A stretch of DNA of 64,000 nucleotides from Notolepis coatsorum (Eukaryota > Chordata > Actinopteri > Aulopiformes > Paralepididae). The translations under genes were made by a program, and so were the position numbers. Of the stretch, positions 21,640 to 33,142 are shown in pieces; the stretch's first letter is position 1; each line of letters opens with the position of its first letter. The DNA lies in the NCBI GenBank assembly GCA_963971535.1, contig OZ020598.1, positions 95,297,315 through 95,361,314 on the forward strand, given 5' to 3'. Below the pieces are notes generated by a model. That model did not search any database. It saw nothing but the letters and a program-made list of their open reading frames with translations, and was not told the origin of the DNA.

Positions 21640-22105
21640 TACATACATGAAACACATATAACACTGTACATAACAGAATATTTTAAATAAAGTGCATGAT
21701 GAGTGGTAACAGTGATTATCAAGTCCAGGTAAGTGCATGGTGCACGTGAGGGGACAGTCAATGAGCGTTTAACAGTCTCACTGCTTGGGGGAAAAAGCTG
21801 TTCTTAAATCTTGAACTCTTGGCATGTATGGACCGGTATCTCCTCCCTGGGGGAAGGAGCTGAAAGAGGTGATGTGCTGGGTGAGACTGGTCCTTGATGA
21901 TACACTTGGAGCGGTGGAGGCAGCGGGAGGTGAAGACGGAGGTGATGTTTGATAGAGGAGTCCCGACAATCCTGCCTGCCGCCTTCACCACCCTCTGTAG
22001 AGCCTCTTGCTCTGCCTTTGTGCAGCTGGATAACCACACAGACTTCACACAGACTGTCTGTACAATACTGCTGTAGGCCTATAATACTTATGTAAATAAG
22101 TAAGG
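21640..22105 (-). pseudogene. LINE RT C-terminal end and 3' UTR (Rex1/CR1-like)
   Basis: 21758-22048 encodes a LINE C-terminus: LQRVVKAAGRIVGTPL, CLHRSKCIIKD, HHLFQLLPPGRRYRSI and FFPQAVRLLN. The same C-terminal region from another copy is at 45220-45507. It may belong to the same LINE as 21172-21603 with an internal deletion, or to a second element. Confidence 0.7.
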
Positions 22106-22120
22106 CAATTGAAATATATC

Positions 22121-22326
22121 TGCAGTACAGCTCAATACACACAATTGTTAAGGGGATGCAGACCAGAGAAAGACTTCCGTCTTGTTTACATCAGGGTCCC
22201 CCATTTTCAATTCATCATAAATGTACAGTTCCCTCCCCCTTGTATATATTTACTGTATGTCACAAATGTAACAGTACTGCATGGTCTGCATCCCCTTAAC
22301 AATTGTGTGTATTGAGCTGTACTGCA
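22121..22326. repeat. Inverted pair of LINE-tail sequences
   Basis: The 45-bp arms 22121-22165 and 22282-22326 are perfect reverse complements: ATGCAGACCA at the inner end of the left arm, TGGTCTGCAT at the inner end of the right. The spacer is about 116 bp. Two copies of the CATCCCCTTAACAATTGTG repeat lie head to head. Confidence 0.9.
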
Positions 22327-22663
22327 TTCTGCAATCTGTTAATAAAGTTTTCAATCAATCAATCAATCGGTCACTGTACCCATTATACAATCTGTTAATA
22401 AAGTTTTCAATCAATCAATCGGTCACTGTACCCATTCTGCAATCTGTTAATAAAGTTTTCAATCAATCAATCAATCGGTCAGGTCACGTGTACCCATTCT
22501 ACAATCTGTTAATAAAGTTTTCAATCAATCAATCAGGGCCTGTGGTGGTCACGTGTACCCATTCGGCAATCTGTTAATAAAGTTTTCAATCAATCAATCA
22601 ATCCCGCAGTGCAACGTGACCCAAATCATACGGCAATCTGTTAATAAAGTTTTCAATCAATCA
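22327..22663 (+). repeat. Six tandem LINE-tail units
   Basis: CAATCTGTTAATAAAGTTTT followed by CAATCAATC recurs six times at spacings of about 50-65 bp, with variable short linkers between units (GGTCACTGTACCCATT and similar). The last two linkers carry CCCGCAGTGCAACGTGACCC, which is also the left flank of the hAT that follows, so that flank was duplicated with the tail. Confidence 0.9.
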
Positions 22664-23577
22664 ATCCCGCAGTGCAACGTGACCCAAATCAGCCAATGGA
22701 AGCCATTGGGTGGGACCCAAATCACGTGACCAAAATCAGCCAATGGAAGCGAGGGGTTGCTATGTGCGGGGCTTGTAAGCGCGGGGCTTGTAAGCGCTGC
22801 GGTCTGACGTTCTGCAGCTGCATACTATTGCCAAAACCTTCCGCCTCCATTTCATGAAACGAAAGTAAGCGGCGCCTTCCCGCCTCCATTCCATGAAACG
22901 AAAGTAAGCGGCGCCTCGACTCCACCTCTCTAGAACAAGCACGTGGAGATTATCTGTGTTGAAAACAACAAGTACATGTGCGGCAGACATGTCGACGAAG
23001 AAGTCATCAGACGTGTGGTTACACTTTAAAATATGCAAAGACAATGCCCAAAAAGCCGAGTGCCAGATATGCCAGAAGAAATTGGCATATCACAACTCTA
23101 CAACAGCTTTGTCAAATCACCTAAAAAACGTAAATATGCTTGTTAATTAATTAATAAGGCTATGCCTATGCTGCTATGACTAATGTGTTACCAAGTTGGC
23201 TAATTTAATTGTAATAAATATAATCTGCTTTTGTAGGTGCATTCTCTGAAAAAAACGGATGCTTCGACGTCACGCTCAGCCGACACCTCACGACAAACAA
23301 CAATTGGTGATCATATGCTGATTAAGAAGCTTACGGAAAGCAGAAAGCAAGCCATAAGCAATGCTTTAGTTTCGTTTATTGCAGAAGACATGAGACCTAT
23401 AAATATCGTGGCAGGGAAAGGGTTTAAACGCCTAATCAAAACACTGGAGCCAGCATATACTTTGCCGACACGAGAGGCTATCTCCTATGCCAGGGCTATT
23501 CAACTGGCGGCCCGCGGGCCAGATCCGGCCCGCGGGATGATTCTGACCGGCCCGCCAAAGATTACATGATAATTACA

Positions 23578-23608
<31 letters not shown>

Positions 23609-23659
23609 TTCTTTTCATGTCAGTTAACACGCACAATTGAGCCAAAAGTCACTCAATTA

Positions 23660-24049
23660 ATGACAGATTTCATTGATAAATTGAGGGAAAACTTTGCAAG
23701 TCGATTTGATGAATTTGACATGTCCAGAGAATTGATGCATTTTGTGAGCAACCCATTTGCCAATGTAGCTGCTATTTCCACAAAAGGACAAGAGTTCCTT
23801 GCATCACTTCACATTGATGAAGGTCTCCTGCAACTTGAAATAATTGACATGCAAGCATCATCTGCTCTGAAGCAGGCACTTGAGAATGAATCCACCACAA
23901 CATTTTGGATAAAGTGTATTCATGTCAAGACATTCCCCAAAATAAAAACGCTGGCAATATCTGTGCTAACAATGTTTGGCTCAACATACACCTGTGAATC
24001 CAGTTTCTCTCACATGAATGCCATTAAAACAAGCAACGTGCCTCCTTGA
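23660..24049 (+). pseudogene. C-terminal hAT transposase remnant
   Basis: 130 codons starting at MTDFIDKL. FPKIKTLAISVLTMFGSTY and CESSFSHMN are the dimerisation-domain signature of the hAT-Charlie / ZBED5 / GTF2IRD2 group. The BED domain and catalytic core are missing, so the host element was already nonautonomous or deleted. Confidence 0.85.
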
Positions 24050-24204
24050 CAAATGAGCATTTGCATCACTGTTTGCGGGTAGCCCTCAATTCCTATGAAC
24101 CCTCTTTCTCTGCCATTGCCCAGTCAAAGAAGTGCAATCGCTCTCATTAGATGTGTGTATGTAGGCTAGGCCTGTCTGCCCCCCACCCCCCTGATGTTTG
24201 AGAG

Positions 24205-24829
24205 TTAAAGGGGAACTCCAACATTTTGGGAAATTAGCTTATTTAACATCTTCCCTGGAGTTAGACAAGAAGATACATACCTTTTTTGTCTCTGTGCGTG
24301 CATTTTAGCTTTGGGAATAGACGCTCCGTTAGCATAGCTTAGCTTCATCACTGGAAGTGAGGCAGGACAGTAGCCTTACAGTGCCTTACAGTGTATTGCA
24401 AGGTCTGACATTGACCAATCTTGATATGCATGACCTTGGTGGGCTCTAGGTCAACTCCTGAAAAGGGGGTCAATGTCAGACTTTGCAATCAAAAGTTAGG
24501 GGGCTAATAACCCTTGCCATAATTTCAGTGCGCCCCCTAACTTTTGATTGCAAGGTCTGACATTGACCCCCTTTTCAGGAGTTGACCTAGAGCCCACCAA
24601 GGTCATGCATATCAAATTTGGTCAATGTCAGACCTTGCAATACACTGTAAGGCACTGTAAGGCTACTGTCCTGCCTCACTTCCAGTGATGAAGCTAAGCT
24701 ATGCTAACGGAGCGTCTATTCCCAAAGCTAAAATGCATGCACAGACAAAAAAGGTATGTATCTTCTTGTCTAACTCCAGGGAAGATGTTAAATAAGCTAA
24801 TTTCCCAAAATGTTGGAGTTCCCCTTTAA
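24205..24829. mobile_element. Foldback MITE: ~300-bp hairpin flanked by TTAA
   Basis: The left arm (24205 to ~24510) and right arm (~24533 to 24829) are near-perfect reverse complements around a loop of about 25 bases. The ends read TTAAAGGGGAACTCC and GGAGTTCCCCTTTAA. TTAA at both ends suggests piggyBac or Kolobok mobilisation, but GAG also flanks both sides, so a 3-bp duplication with longer terminal repeats is possible. No ORF. Confidence 0.9.
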
Positions 24830-26879
24830 GAGTGGACAATAAGTGCTAATAAGATGCTGTCATTTGCTGTTGTTGCACAGACATGAAGCACTTTTTCATA
24901 AGCTCAGCTGCACTATAAATGTGTTTTTTTGTTCAAGTGTTGATGTTAGAATGTTCAGATGCACATCATGCACTTGTTTGTTTTTTATTTTATTTTAAAT
25001 ATTGAAATGTTGAAGAGGAGATGTTGCAGTTGTTGCACAGTCATAAATTAAGCACTTTCTGCAGGAGATGTTGCAGATGTGGCACATAAATGAAGCACTT
25101 TTTTTGAAAAGTATACTACTTTTGCAATGTAGTTAAATAAAAGTTGTGAAAATGTGGTTGCGTGTTGTGTCAAGTGTACATATATTCATAGCACGGGGAG
25201 GCGCCGTGGCAGTCCGGCCCCTGGCCCCTTGGGTTTCTGACAATGTGGCCCCCTGAACAATTTAGTTGAATAGCCCTGTCCTATGCGCTTACAGACCAGC
25301 ACAGATGCATACGGGATGCAGTGCGCAGCGACATGGAGAAGTGCTCTGCCATTAGTTTCACCACGGATATATGGACCAGTCTACAGATGGAAGCGTACAT
25401 GACGGTGACGGCTCATATGATAAACAATGACTGGGGAATGCGGAGCTGCGTGTTAGAGACCAAGTCAATGGAGGAGAGTCACACAGCTCGAAATATTGCA
25501 CAGAGACTGGGAGAGGCGGTCGATGCATATGCTATACCTGCAGAGAAAAGAGTCGCGGTTGTGCACGACAATGCCGCTAATATGATTCTGTGCACTGATT
25601 TGCTGGAGGAGGATGAGGCGTGGGGGGCTGTCAGGGGAGTGTGCTGTGCTGGACACACAATTCAGCTTTGCATTAATGCAGCGCTAAAACACGACCCAGT
25701 ACACCGTGCCGTGGCTGCTGAAGGCGACTTGTGGGGCACTTCAAGAAAAGTGCGAAAGCAACTGCAGCATTAAAAGAAAAACAGAACATACAACAAGTCC
25801 CAGGCCACAAACTCATTCAAGACGTCGCAACACGCTGGAACTCGACGTGTTTTATACTGGAGCGTCTACTTGAACAACGGTGGCCCATTTCAGCTGTCCT
25901 GTCTGACCCAATCGTCACCAAAAGAGCTGACCGAACACTGGACCTGACAACAGCCCAGTGGGTCATCGCAGAGGAAACTGTTGCCATGCTTAAGCCCTTC
26001 ATCACTCTGACTGAACTCTTGTCAAAAGAAGAAAATGTGTCCTTGTCTGCAGTAGCGCCAATGCTGTCAAATCTGAAAAGAAGACACCTGCAAGATGACG
26101 ACAATGACAGTCCCACCACAAAAGCTCTGAAAGGCAGTCTGGTGTACGAAATTGATAGGAGGTGGAAACTTTCAGCCGCGACTGAAGCTACTGTCCTCAG
26201 CGCAGTCACTGACCCCCGCTTCAAGCAACTAAGCTGGCTATCCGACGAGGAAAAAGAACATGTGTACGCGGAGGTGATTACGTTGGCTGAGCGCCTGGCA
26301 CCGCCACCACCACCACCAACTGACGATGACGGGGATGAAGGAGGCAGTGAGTCGGCTCCAGCGGAAAAGAGGCGTAGAACGGACAGAGAGAGAGAATGCA
26401 ACCTCCTTCTGTCTATGGATGAAGATGCAGCACCCCGTGGAGAAGTGATCATCACTGCAAAGAGTGAACTGGATGACTTTTTAAAAGACAGAACCAAAAC
26501 GGATAAAGGTGGACCGCTGGGCTGGTGGAGAATAAATGCGCACCGTTATCCTAAACTGGCAACTGTAGCCAAGCGTCTTCTTTCCATCCCTGCCACTTCA
26601 ACCCCTTCAGAGCGCTTCTTTTCGAAAGCTGGATTTATTGTAAATAAATCAAGAAGTTCTATGTTGCCAAAGAATGTGGACACATCTTTTTGGCACACAA
26701 CCTAAACTTTCAGGTTGAGGATAAACCGTGAGTAGCAGCACTATCCTTTATAGGCCAATCAAAGCTCAGGTATTGTAGGCTTCAATTCATTGTTTCTTTT
26801 TGTTAAACCTCAAATGACGGCTTAGAATTTATTTTTGTTCAATTTAACTAAGTTGCCGTTCGTTTAAGATATTTTCATA

Positions 26880-27076
26880 TTCGTCTACACTGACAGATTG
26901 TGTGTAGTAGCCTAATTGTGTGTGTAATAATTTTTATTAAGCCTCAAATGAAGGCATAGGCCTACAATTTAATTTATTTTAAGGAAAGCGAAGCAATGCC
27001 ATTTGTTTAAGACGAGGTCGGACTCGGCCGTGTAGTAGCCTAATTGTGTGTAATACTTTGTTTTTATTAAGCCTCA

Positions 27077-27130
<54 letters not shown>

Positions 27131-27340
27131 TTCGTTTTATATTTGTTTATGCCATTTGTTTAAGACGAGGTCGGACTCGGCCGTGTAGTAGCCTAATTGT
27201 GTGTGTAATACTTTTTATTAAGCCTCAAATGAAGGCATAGGCCTACAATTTAAGTTATTTTATTTGTTTATGCCATTTGTTTAAGACGTTTAGTAGCCTA
27301 ATTGTGTGTGTAATACTTTTTTATTAATTAATTAATAACA
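26880..27340 (+). repeat. Tandem repeats and (AAT)n in the hAT 3' region
   Basis: Units containing GCCATTTGTTTAAGACG, a TAGTAGCCTAATTGTGTG block and ATTAAGCCTCAAAT recur about four times. An (AAT)n array occupies about 27076-27129. GACGAGGTCGGACTCGGCCG is present in two of the units. Confidence 0.85.
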
Positions 27341-27450
27341 ATTATTATTTTTTGATAAACAGCAACCTAATTATATACTTCAGGCTAAGTTTTGCCAATA
27401 ATATTACTCACAATTCTTTACTAACTACTGTTTCTGAAATGTGCCTGCAG

Positions 27451-30400
27451 CCTCCTCTGCACCTGCCCAGCCTGCCTCTGCCCCCAGTTCTGACCAGGAT
27501 GTCAGCCAATGAAACTGCTCTCTCCAACAGCGCATCTGGATGAAGACTGAGCTGGAAGCCTTGGGTCTATGGCCAGGGTCCCGACCGGTCCGGCAAGTAT
27601 GGTGTCCTTGTGGCGTCATCCACCTCAGCCTGAACTCATTGATTCAACTTCTGAGCTGCCATCACCCAAATACTTCCAGCTCCATCCCTTCTTCATTTGG
27701 AAGCCTGAGCATGCCATAATGGAGCAACTCAGGAACAACTACATCCTGCCTTGTCTCCATGGCTGTCCTTCTCCTCAGGTTCTCTCTGCAGGTGTAGGAA
27801 GGCCTCGGGTGATTGTTGGTACCAGTGGCCAGTATTACGTATTTTCCTCACGTCTCAACTGCAAGACGTGTAAGAAATACTGGTTTGCTGACAGGCCTCA
27901 GTGGGTGGAAATGCTCCCTAAAAGGTGGACCAACATTCTCCCAGCCTTCCTCACCTACAAGAAGGCCATATGCAAGACAGTGATGGATGAGCTAAGGAGA
28001 ACAGGCAAGTCTCCAAATGACATGGCCAACCAGGTTAATGAGGTTTTCCACCTCAAATATGAGCGTGCCGACCTGGCCTACCTGCTTGCTGTGCAGAACG
28101 TCAGGGATGCAGAGGCAGGGCTGTATGGACAGAGAACCATCACTGGTTTTCTACGCCATGAGGACTCCCCTGCACCATTTGGCAAGTATGAGGATACTGA
28201 TGGCTGGTATGGGGTCTCTGTCTCCCCACACAACCTGACTGAGTGCCTCCTCCAGGAGTATAAACGGCAGGAGCCAGTCCTGAATTTACTCCTACAAGGA
28301 ACATTCGGACAGGTATTAAAATCAGACCACACTCGTAGACTGGCCAGGAAGGTCACATTATCATCTGGCACTATGTCATCGTATGCCATTATGAATGAGA
28401 CCTGGATGATCCTGTCCTGGGTGATGCTTCAGTCGGAGTGTGACAAGTCCTTGGAGCCAATGTATGATGGGCTGGCCCAGCGCTACAACTCTGCTGGGGT
28501 AGAGAAGGCCAAGTACCATTGGGTGGACAGGTATGAATCATCATCATCATCGTCATCATCATTTTATTTATTCGTACATGGAATTACCACAGTCCAACAG
28601 TACATATTCATATAATTCACCAAATACCATGGCCGAAAGGAACAGGAAGAAGAAAAAATCTTATATATACCTGCCCCTACACACACACATCGTTCTGCAA
28701 AGAGTTCCATAGTTTGATACCTATATAACTGAGGTGCACCTTTGTTTTAAGGTTGTTCGTGCAAATTGGTGTTTAAAATTTAATTTCCTTCTGCTGTCAT
28801 CTGGACAGGGAACGAACAACCTCTGTATATTTGCTGGTAATACTCTGCATTTTGCTCTAAACAAAACTAATAGTCTGTATTTCAGCTAACTCTTTAAGTT
28901 TCAATATCAAAACCTGAACGAATGAATGTGGTCAGATTACATCTTTATTCGGTTTAGATTAAATCATTTCATACATAGAATAAATAGAAAAAGTGTCACA
29001 TTTCACACATCATTATTTACATAATTTTATAGTGTTTATTGAGTATTCACATCTGTAATGAAAATGTATATCAGCCTATTTCACATCATATTTTTCAATA
29101 CAATTTCTCTTTGCTTTTTTGTATAATTAGAGACTGCTGTGCTCCTTTCCGAGTCGCGAACTCTGAGCCTCACGAGCACCTTTGGTGGGACGCCTGGAAG
29201 ACCACTGATGCCATCATGGCTGAGGCCACCGTTGGGGAGTTGGCCAACGTGTGTGCATCACGCAGCAAGTTCAACAGGGACATCACTGTGAAGCTGGATT
29301 TGTTCCACTGCATGCACAGGTTCACAAGGGAGTGTGTGTCTGAGCACCATCCACTCCACAGCAGCTTCTGTAAGTTCCTGTCTGCAGCATTCACTGTGGT
29401 GGATCAGGATGACCTCCAGAAGCTTAAGGAAGCCTACACCTTCTGTGGGATTGTGCCTGCTAATCCTACCAAGCAGCACACCAGGGAACACTGCAGGACC
29501 AAGGTGCCTCACCCAAAAGAGCTGGTAGAGAGAGTGGAATATGTCCTAGAAAGCTTCCACCTGTCCAAAGACCCCAACGACGTCTTGCTGTTCAAGCCCT
29601 CAATGCTGAAGGAGTGGAGGATCCAGCGTGTCCACATCCTGAGAGGCTGCCTCAGTGATCCAGAGGGGGAGGACGGGACCCTTTACCGTTACGGTGGCAC
29701 CCTGCAGCTCAACCATGTGCGAGGGGAGGGAGCCACTGTGCCCATCTGGATCCCTGTCAGGGGCACCTCTCAGCAGGAGGGCTTCCACTTTCACCAGGCC
29801 CGCTGGGTGACAGGCAACCAGGTGTCCACCAATCTGTTCCAGGCCCAGGCCATGCCAGGAGTGGTGAGGTGGAACTTCCAGCGGCTTCTGGACTTGAAGC
29901 AGCCTGACGTGGTGCTGCCAAAGGTGTTTGACCCTGTTCTAATAGCAGACTTAAACAGGGCATCTGAGAGGGTCATGGGGGCCATCAAATACCCAGCGCT
30001 CCACCTCTCTGGCAGGGATACGGGGGAGAGGTTTGGACTGCAGTACCTTGAACCAGGCTGTGGTCCAGTTCCACTGGACTGGGACCAACACAAGTCCCTA
30101 AAGTCAACCCCTCCTCTGCCTCCTCCCCCTGTTGCTGTAAAAGCAGAGCAGCCCTCCGTCCAGCCACGGTCTATCCCTCCTGTGGTGTTTCACTTCCCCC
30201 ATGCCCACCACACATCAGATGATGGAAAGGGAGACACCTCACAGGTAATCTTCATTCAACTTGATTTTTACACATTCCTGTTGTCTAACAGTGTTGTCCA
30301 GCTGTTTACCAGCTAATCACTAATAGCAATTTGGCATGTTTTCCAGGAGAGCTGTGACATCAGTGAGCTCTTCCCTGTCTTGGCCCCGGCAGCACCACAA

Positions 30401-31049
30401 ACTGGCCTGCAAAGTGATGTTGGCTCTTTTATGGACACAGGTAATTCTAATTATACTGAAGTCAAACATACTTTACTTTCTCTCAATAACAATTGATTTT
30501 TAAAATCTTTTTATTAATTTTTTTTATGTTTTTAAGATCTCCAAAAAGAAACACCACTGCCAATGGCTGCTTTTCCCAGGGCTGCTTGCACTGGTCCAAT
30601 CAAGACAGGAGGGCGGGTCTTTGTATTGGACCACAACAGATGGCCGGTCCCGATGAGAGCAGCCATCGACGAACTGCTGGCTAAACACAGAGGAGCGAAG
30701 GACCTCCTGGTGCGGGTTGACACTGATTATGCAACCCTGATGCACAGCTGCCGTGGGGACCCCAACAGCCTCCTGCATCCCATCCCACCACAAAGCAGCA
30801 CATCTCACGCTACGTGAAGTACTTGGCAAGGCAAACAAATGCCAGTACTTCACCCAACACCAGCCCTGAGAAGCTGCAGGAGAGCCAGCAGCTGTGGCAG
30901 CGTTTGACTGCAGGCAGTCAAACGGTCAGTGTCCCTGTCACCACTTTGCCGCCAGCTCTGGTGAATCCACCAGCTCCAGCCACACCATTGGTTGAGGGCT
31001 GCCTCCAGGAGCCCCCTGTGTTCCAGGCTGCAGTGGAGAAGATCGTGAG
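27451..31049 (+). pseudogene. Multi-exon gene of a fish-expanded family (DUF6729-like), decayed
   Basis: Four exons with consensus splice sites: 27451-28530 (acceptor CCTGCAG; donor GGACAG|GTATGA), 29131-30244 (acceptor TAATTAG; donor CACAG|GTAATC), 30347-30440 and 30537-31049. The first junction restores a clean VDR-DCC reading. The N-terminal part has a Cys-rich block (CKTCKKYWFADRPQW) and the HPFFIWKPEH motif. The second exon carries VKLDLFHCMHRF and MLKEWRIQRVHILRGCL, which I associate with a family expanded in teleosts and annotated DUF6729 or uncharacterised; the VDRD and KLD Asp residues resemble a transposase-type nuclease fold. Damage includes a TGA near 27510, a frameshift near 27600 and another near 30785. 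Mechanism and substrate are unknown to me. Confidence 0.65.
28531..29130 (+). other. Intron 1 of the DUF6729-like gene
   Basis: A GT..AG intron of 600 bp with an AT-rich interior, a (CAT)n run near 28536-28563 and a pyrimidine tract before TAATTAG. Removal joins the two long exons in frame. Confidence 0.75.
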
Positions 31050-31342
31050 GTATATATTTTTTCTCCGGCCCCCGCGTGAAAGGCACAAGTACAAACCATC
31101 AGACCACGGTGCCAGACAAATAAAACATCCACCATACATCCATCAATTTGATAAGAGAGCCGTATCCTTATTCTGAAATAGTTGAACTAATTATTTTCGC
31201 TAGCAAGATCTCATTTGATTATTCAATCCATAAACCTACTGCCAGCAGGCACATTTAAAGACATATAATCTGATTGATTGGGGTAATGAGGGACTTAAAA
31301 TTAGCCTATAGATTATGCATTTAACTTGTCGGCGAGGCTATT
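31050..31342. other. No feature recognised
   Basis: AT-rich sequence after the last visible exon. It may hold an intron or the 3' end of the gene at 27451-31049, since a GTATAT donor occurs at 31050, but no next exon was found. Confidence 0.3.
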
Positions 31343-31409
31343 GAGCCGTACTGTATTGTACCCATTCTGCAATCTGTTAATAAAGTTTTAAATCAATCAA
31401 TCAATCAAT
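31343..31409 (+). repeat. LINE-tail repeat copy
   Basis: GAGCCGTACTGTATTGTACC followed by CATTCTGCAATCTGTTAATAA and four CAAT units, matching 22327 and 50393. Confidence 0.9.
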
Positions 31410-31629
31410 GCCGTTAGAAAATCAGGATTTCTGCGATCGACATCTGCTGTCTTTTCAGCTGAAGCGGCCGCGCGCAATTATCCTGAGTCTCAAGTCTGGT
31501 TCAAATGAACGAGACTGAATCAGCGTTCGAGGAACAGGAAAATCCCGGATTCAAACATCGGGTTAATTGAATCTGGATAATGGGACTCTTGATCGAGTTA
31601 GTTGAACCAGGTACGGGGAATAGGGCCCT

Positions 31630-32953
31630 GCTCTGTTTCCCGGTCTGGTTTAGTGTTATATTTGTATGTATCATCGTTGTTCCTTAACACTATGGTCGCC
31701 GAAAACGCCTTTGGACGTCTTTCCTAGCCATGCTCATTCTGCCGAAGACGCCGTAACTCGTCTTTGATGTCAATATTTCAAAAATCTGTGATCGAAATCA
31801 TATTTCTCCTCCAGGGACCTGAGATGTACTGCTGAGCTCCACTCAACTCTCTAGCGGTTCAAGAGCGCCATCTGGTGGCCGATCGGCAGATCGCCAACAG
31901 GAAGTGACTCGTCAAACAGGAAGTGCTCATCCATATTTCTTCCGGGCACTCGCGATCATTAGCAGGACTCTATCTCAACACACTGGATAATCAATCGCTC
32001 GCCCTAACTCAATAAACAACGTTATTTGGACGTATATAGTATTATACAACCTGGAAATAGTTCATCAGGATCAACATCCCATAATCGAAAACTGTCTACT
32101 CCAAGCTGATCGTCCAACGGCGCGAGGAAGATACGGTGAGTTTCAACGTTATTTTCTAACGTCTTCTATACTAACTGATCTGATGATCATATGACCCACA
32201 CTAGATGAATGGTATAACGTTGCCCACGGAATTATACGCCCCCTCGCCCATCCGGTCAATATCAGATGATACGTAGTAACTTCTAGAAGTACCTCCAGTT
32301 GAAATTTTTCATCTGGCACCGATCGCTACCAAACTGTATTTGATCATCAATATAATGCATTTGGGGCTATAAATCAAGTTCTGGAGAAAGCTGCAGAAAA
32401 CGATAAAAACATACTTATACTTTAGACCATGTTTTAGTATGAATATGTGAATGAAAAAGTATATTGTTGCTACACCCTGAACAATGGATATAGGACATTG
32501 AATGGGCCATAATAATGTCAATTTAGCAATATAATTTAAAAAGTTATAGCCCTGCAAAGAAGGGGAACTTCTCCATAGACAAATAGAGCTGGCTAGGGAT
32601 GGTAAATTATGAATTTAACCATGGCGATCAAAGTGTTAATGTAATGTTATCTATTGTTGTCATTGTTTGTCGTCCAGGTGTGTCTTGTTAGTAATCAGTC
32701 TATTAGTCCCCCTATATATTCTGTATGTTCCTGTCACTCCCCTGTCGGTTCGTAAACGTTTCTTGTGACTTCCGTTGTTATCATTATCTGCCAGCTTAGG
32801 CTGTGGTACAATTATGATTTTGTTGTTGTAGTTTAAAGCCTTGTGAAGAACGAGTAAAGCTTATTTCCAAACTACACCCCGTTGTGTCCTGCCTCTCTCT
32901 CTCGATCCTGTTGTTGCGCCTGGGTCCACACCACCAACAACGAATCCTTACAC
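31630..32953 (+). repeat. Candidate LTR split by repeat X copy A
   Basis: After removal of X-A (31684-32639) the segment is about 370 bp. It starts TGCTCTGTTTCCCGG next to a purine-rich GTACGGGGAATAGGGCCC and ends ACGAATCCTTACA. TG..CA ends, a preceding purine tract and a CGAGTAAAGC..TTGTGTCCTGCCTCTC stretch like a U5 region suggest a 3' LTR of a Gypsy-like element. No clear target duplication and no internal coding region were seen. Confidence 0.4.
31684..32639 (+). mobile_element. Repeat X copy A, piggyBac-like TTAA element
   Basis: The ends are TTAACACTATGGTCGCC and GGCGATCAAAGTGTTAA: TTAA target duplication plus short imperfect inverted repeats beginning CACT, as in piggyBac MITEs. Length is about 956 bp and there is no transposase. 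Shared internal landmarks with copies B, C and D are CAAGAGCGCCATCTGGTGGC, a GATTTGGACGTATATACTAT-like stretch (here ATTTGGACGTATATAGTAT) and GTTATAGCCCTGCAAAGAAG. Confidence 0.8.
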
Positions 32954-32954
32954 T

Positions 32955-33142
32955 ACCTCTGTTATCAGGACATATCCCTATTATCAGGACATAATCCTAT
33001 TATCAGGACATGATCCTATTATCAGGACATAATCCTATTATCAGGACATAATCCTATTGTCAGGACATATGCCTATTATCAGGACATAATCCCTATTATC
33101 AGGACATATCCCTATTATCAGGACATAGGATTATGTCCTGAT
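32955..33142 (+). repeat. Tandem array of CCTATTATCAGGACATAAT, left half
   Basis: About nine units of 18-20 bp with small variations. The array is interrupted by a SINE at 33143 and continues at 33621 in the opposite orientation. Confidence 0.95.

Larger units (their letters stand above)
23491..25278 (+). mobile_element. Second hAT (Charlie-like) nested in the first
   Basis: The terminal inverted repeats are CAGGGCTATTCAACT (23491-23505) and AGTTGAATAGCCCTG (25264-25278). They are flanked by the exact 8-bp duplication TCCTATGC (23483-23490 and 25279-25286). Total length is 1788 bp. It keeps only the C-terminal part of a transposase, has a poly-T tract at about 23577-23602, and holds a hairpin element at 24205-24829. 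Confidence 0.92.
22989..26705 (+). pseudogene. hAT transposase (ZBED1/ZBED4-like), interrupted
   Basis: Exon 1 (22989 to about 23130) encodes a BED zinc finger: SSDVWLHF, CQICQKK and a final H...H. An intron of about 105 bp follows, with a TTTTGTAG acceptor before 23237. Exon 2 carries a DMRPINIVAGKGF stretch and stops being hAT at 23490, where another hAT is inserted. It resumes at 25287 in the same frame. Then come the RNase H-like catalytic region (TTDIWTS, VHDNAANM, CAGHTIQL), a frameshift near 25737, and the C-terminal dimerisation domain (LLSIPATSTPSERFFSKAG). A further frame change occurs near 26690. If the nested element and frameshifts are discounted, the domain order is complete. 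The protein would bind DNA through BED and catalyse cut-and-paste transposition. Confidence 0.85.
22664..27340 (+). mobile_element. ZBED-type hAT transposon, left end lost
   Basis: The 5' part matches the inverted fragment at 11480-11745. The gene covers 22989-26705. The 3' part (26706-27340) is AT-rich with tandem repeats. The left terminal segment seen at 11356-11480 is missing and replaced by the tandem LINE tails; the right terminus was not identified. A second hAT is inserted at 23491-25278. Confidence 0.75.

Noticed and set aside
22327-22663. CRISPR-like array of six repeats
   Set aside because: The repeat is a LINE tail with poly(A)-signal-like and CAATC units; the linkers are related to each other, not unique spacers.
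25817-26497. 226-codon antisense ORF over the hAT transposase
   Set aside because: Ser-rich shadow of the real coding frame on the other strand.
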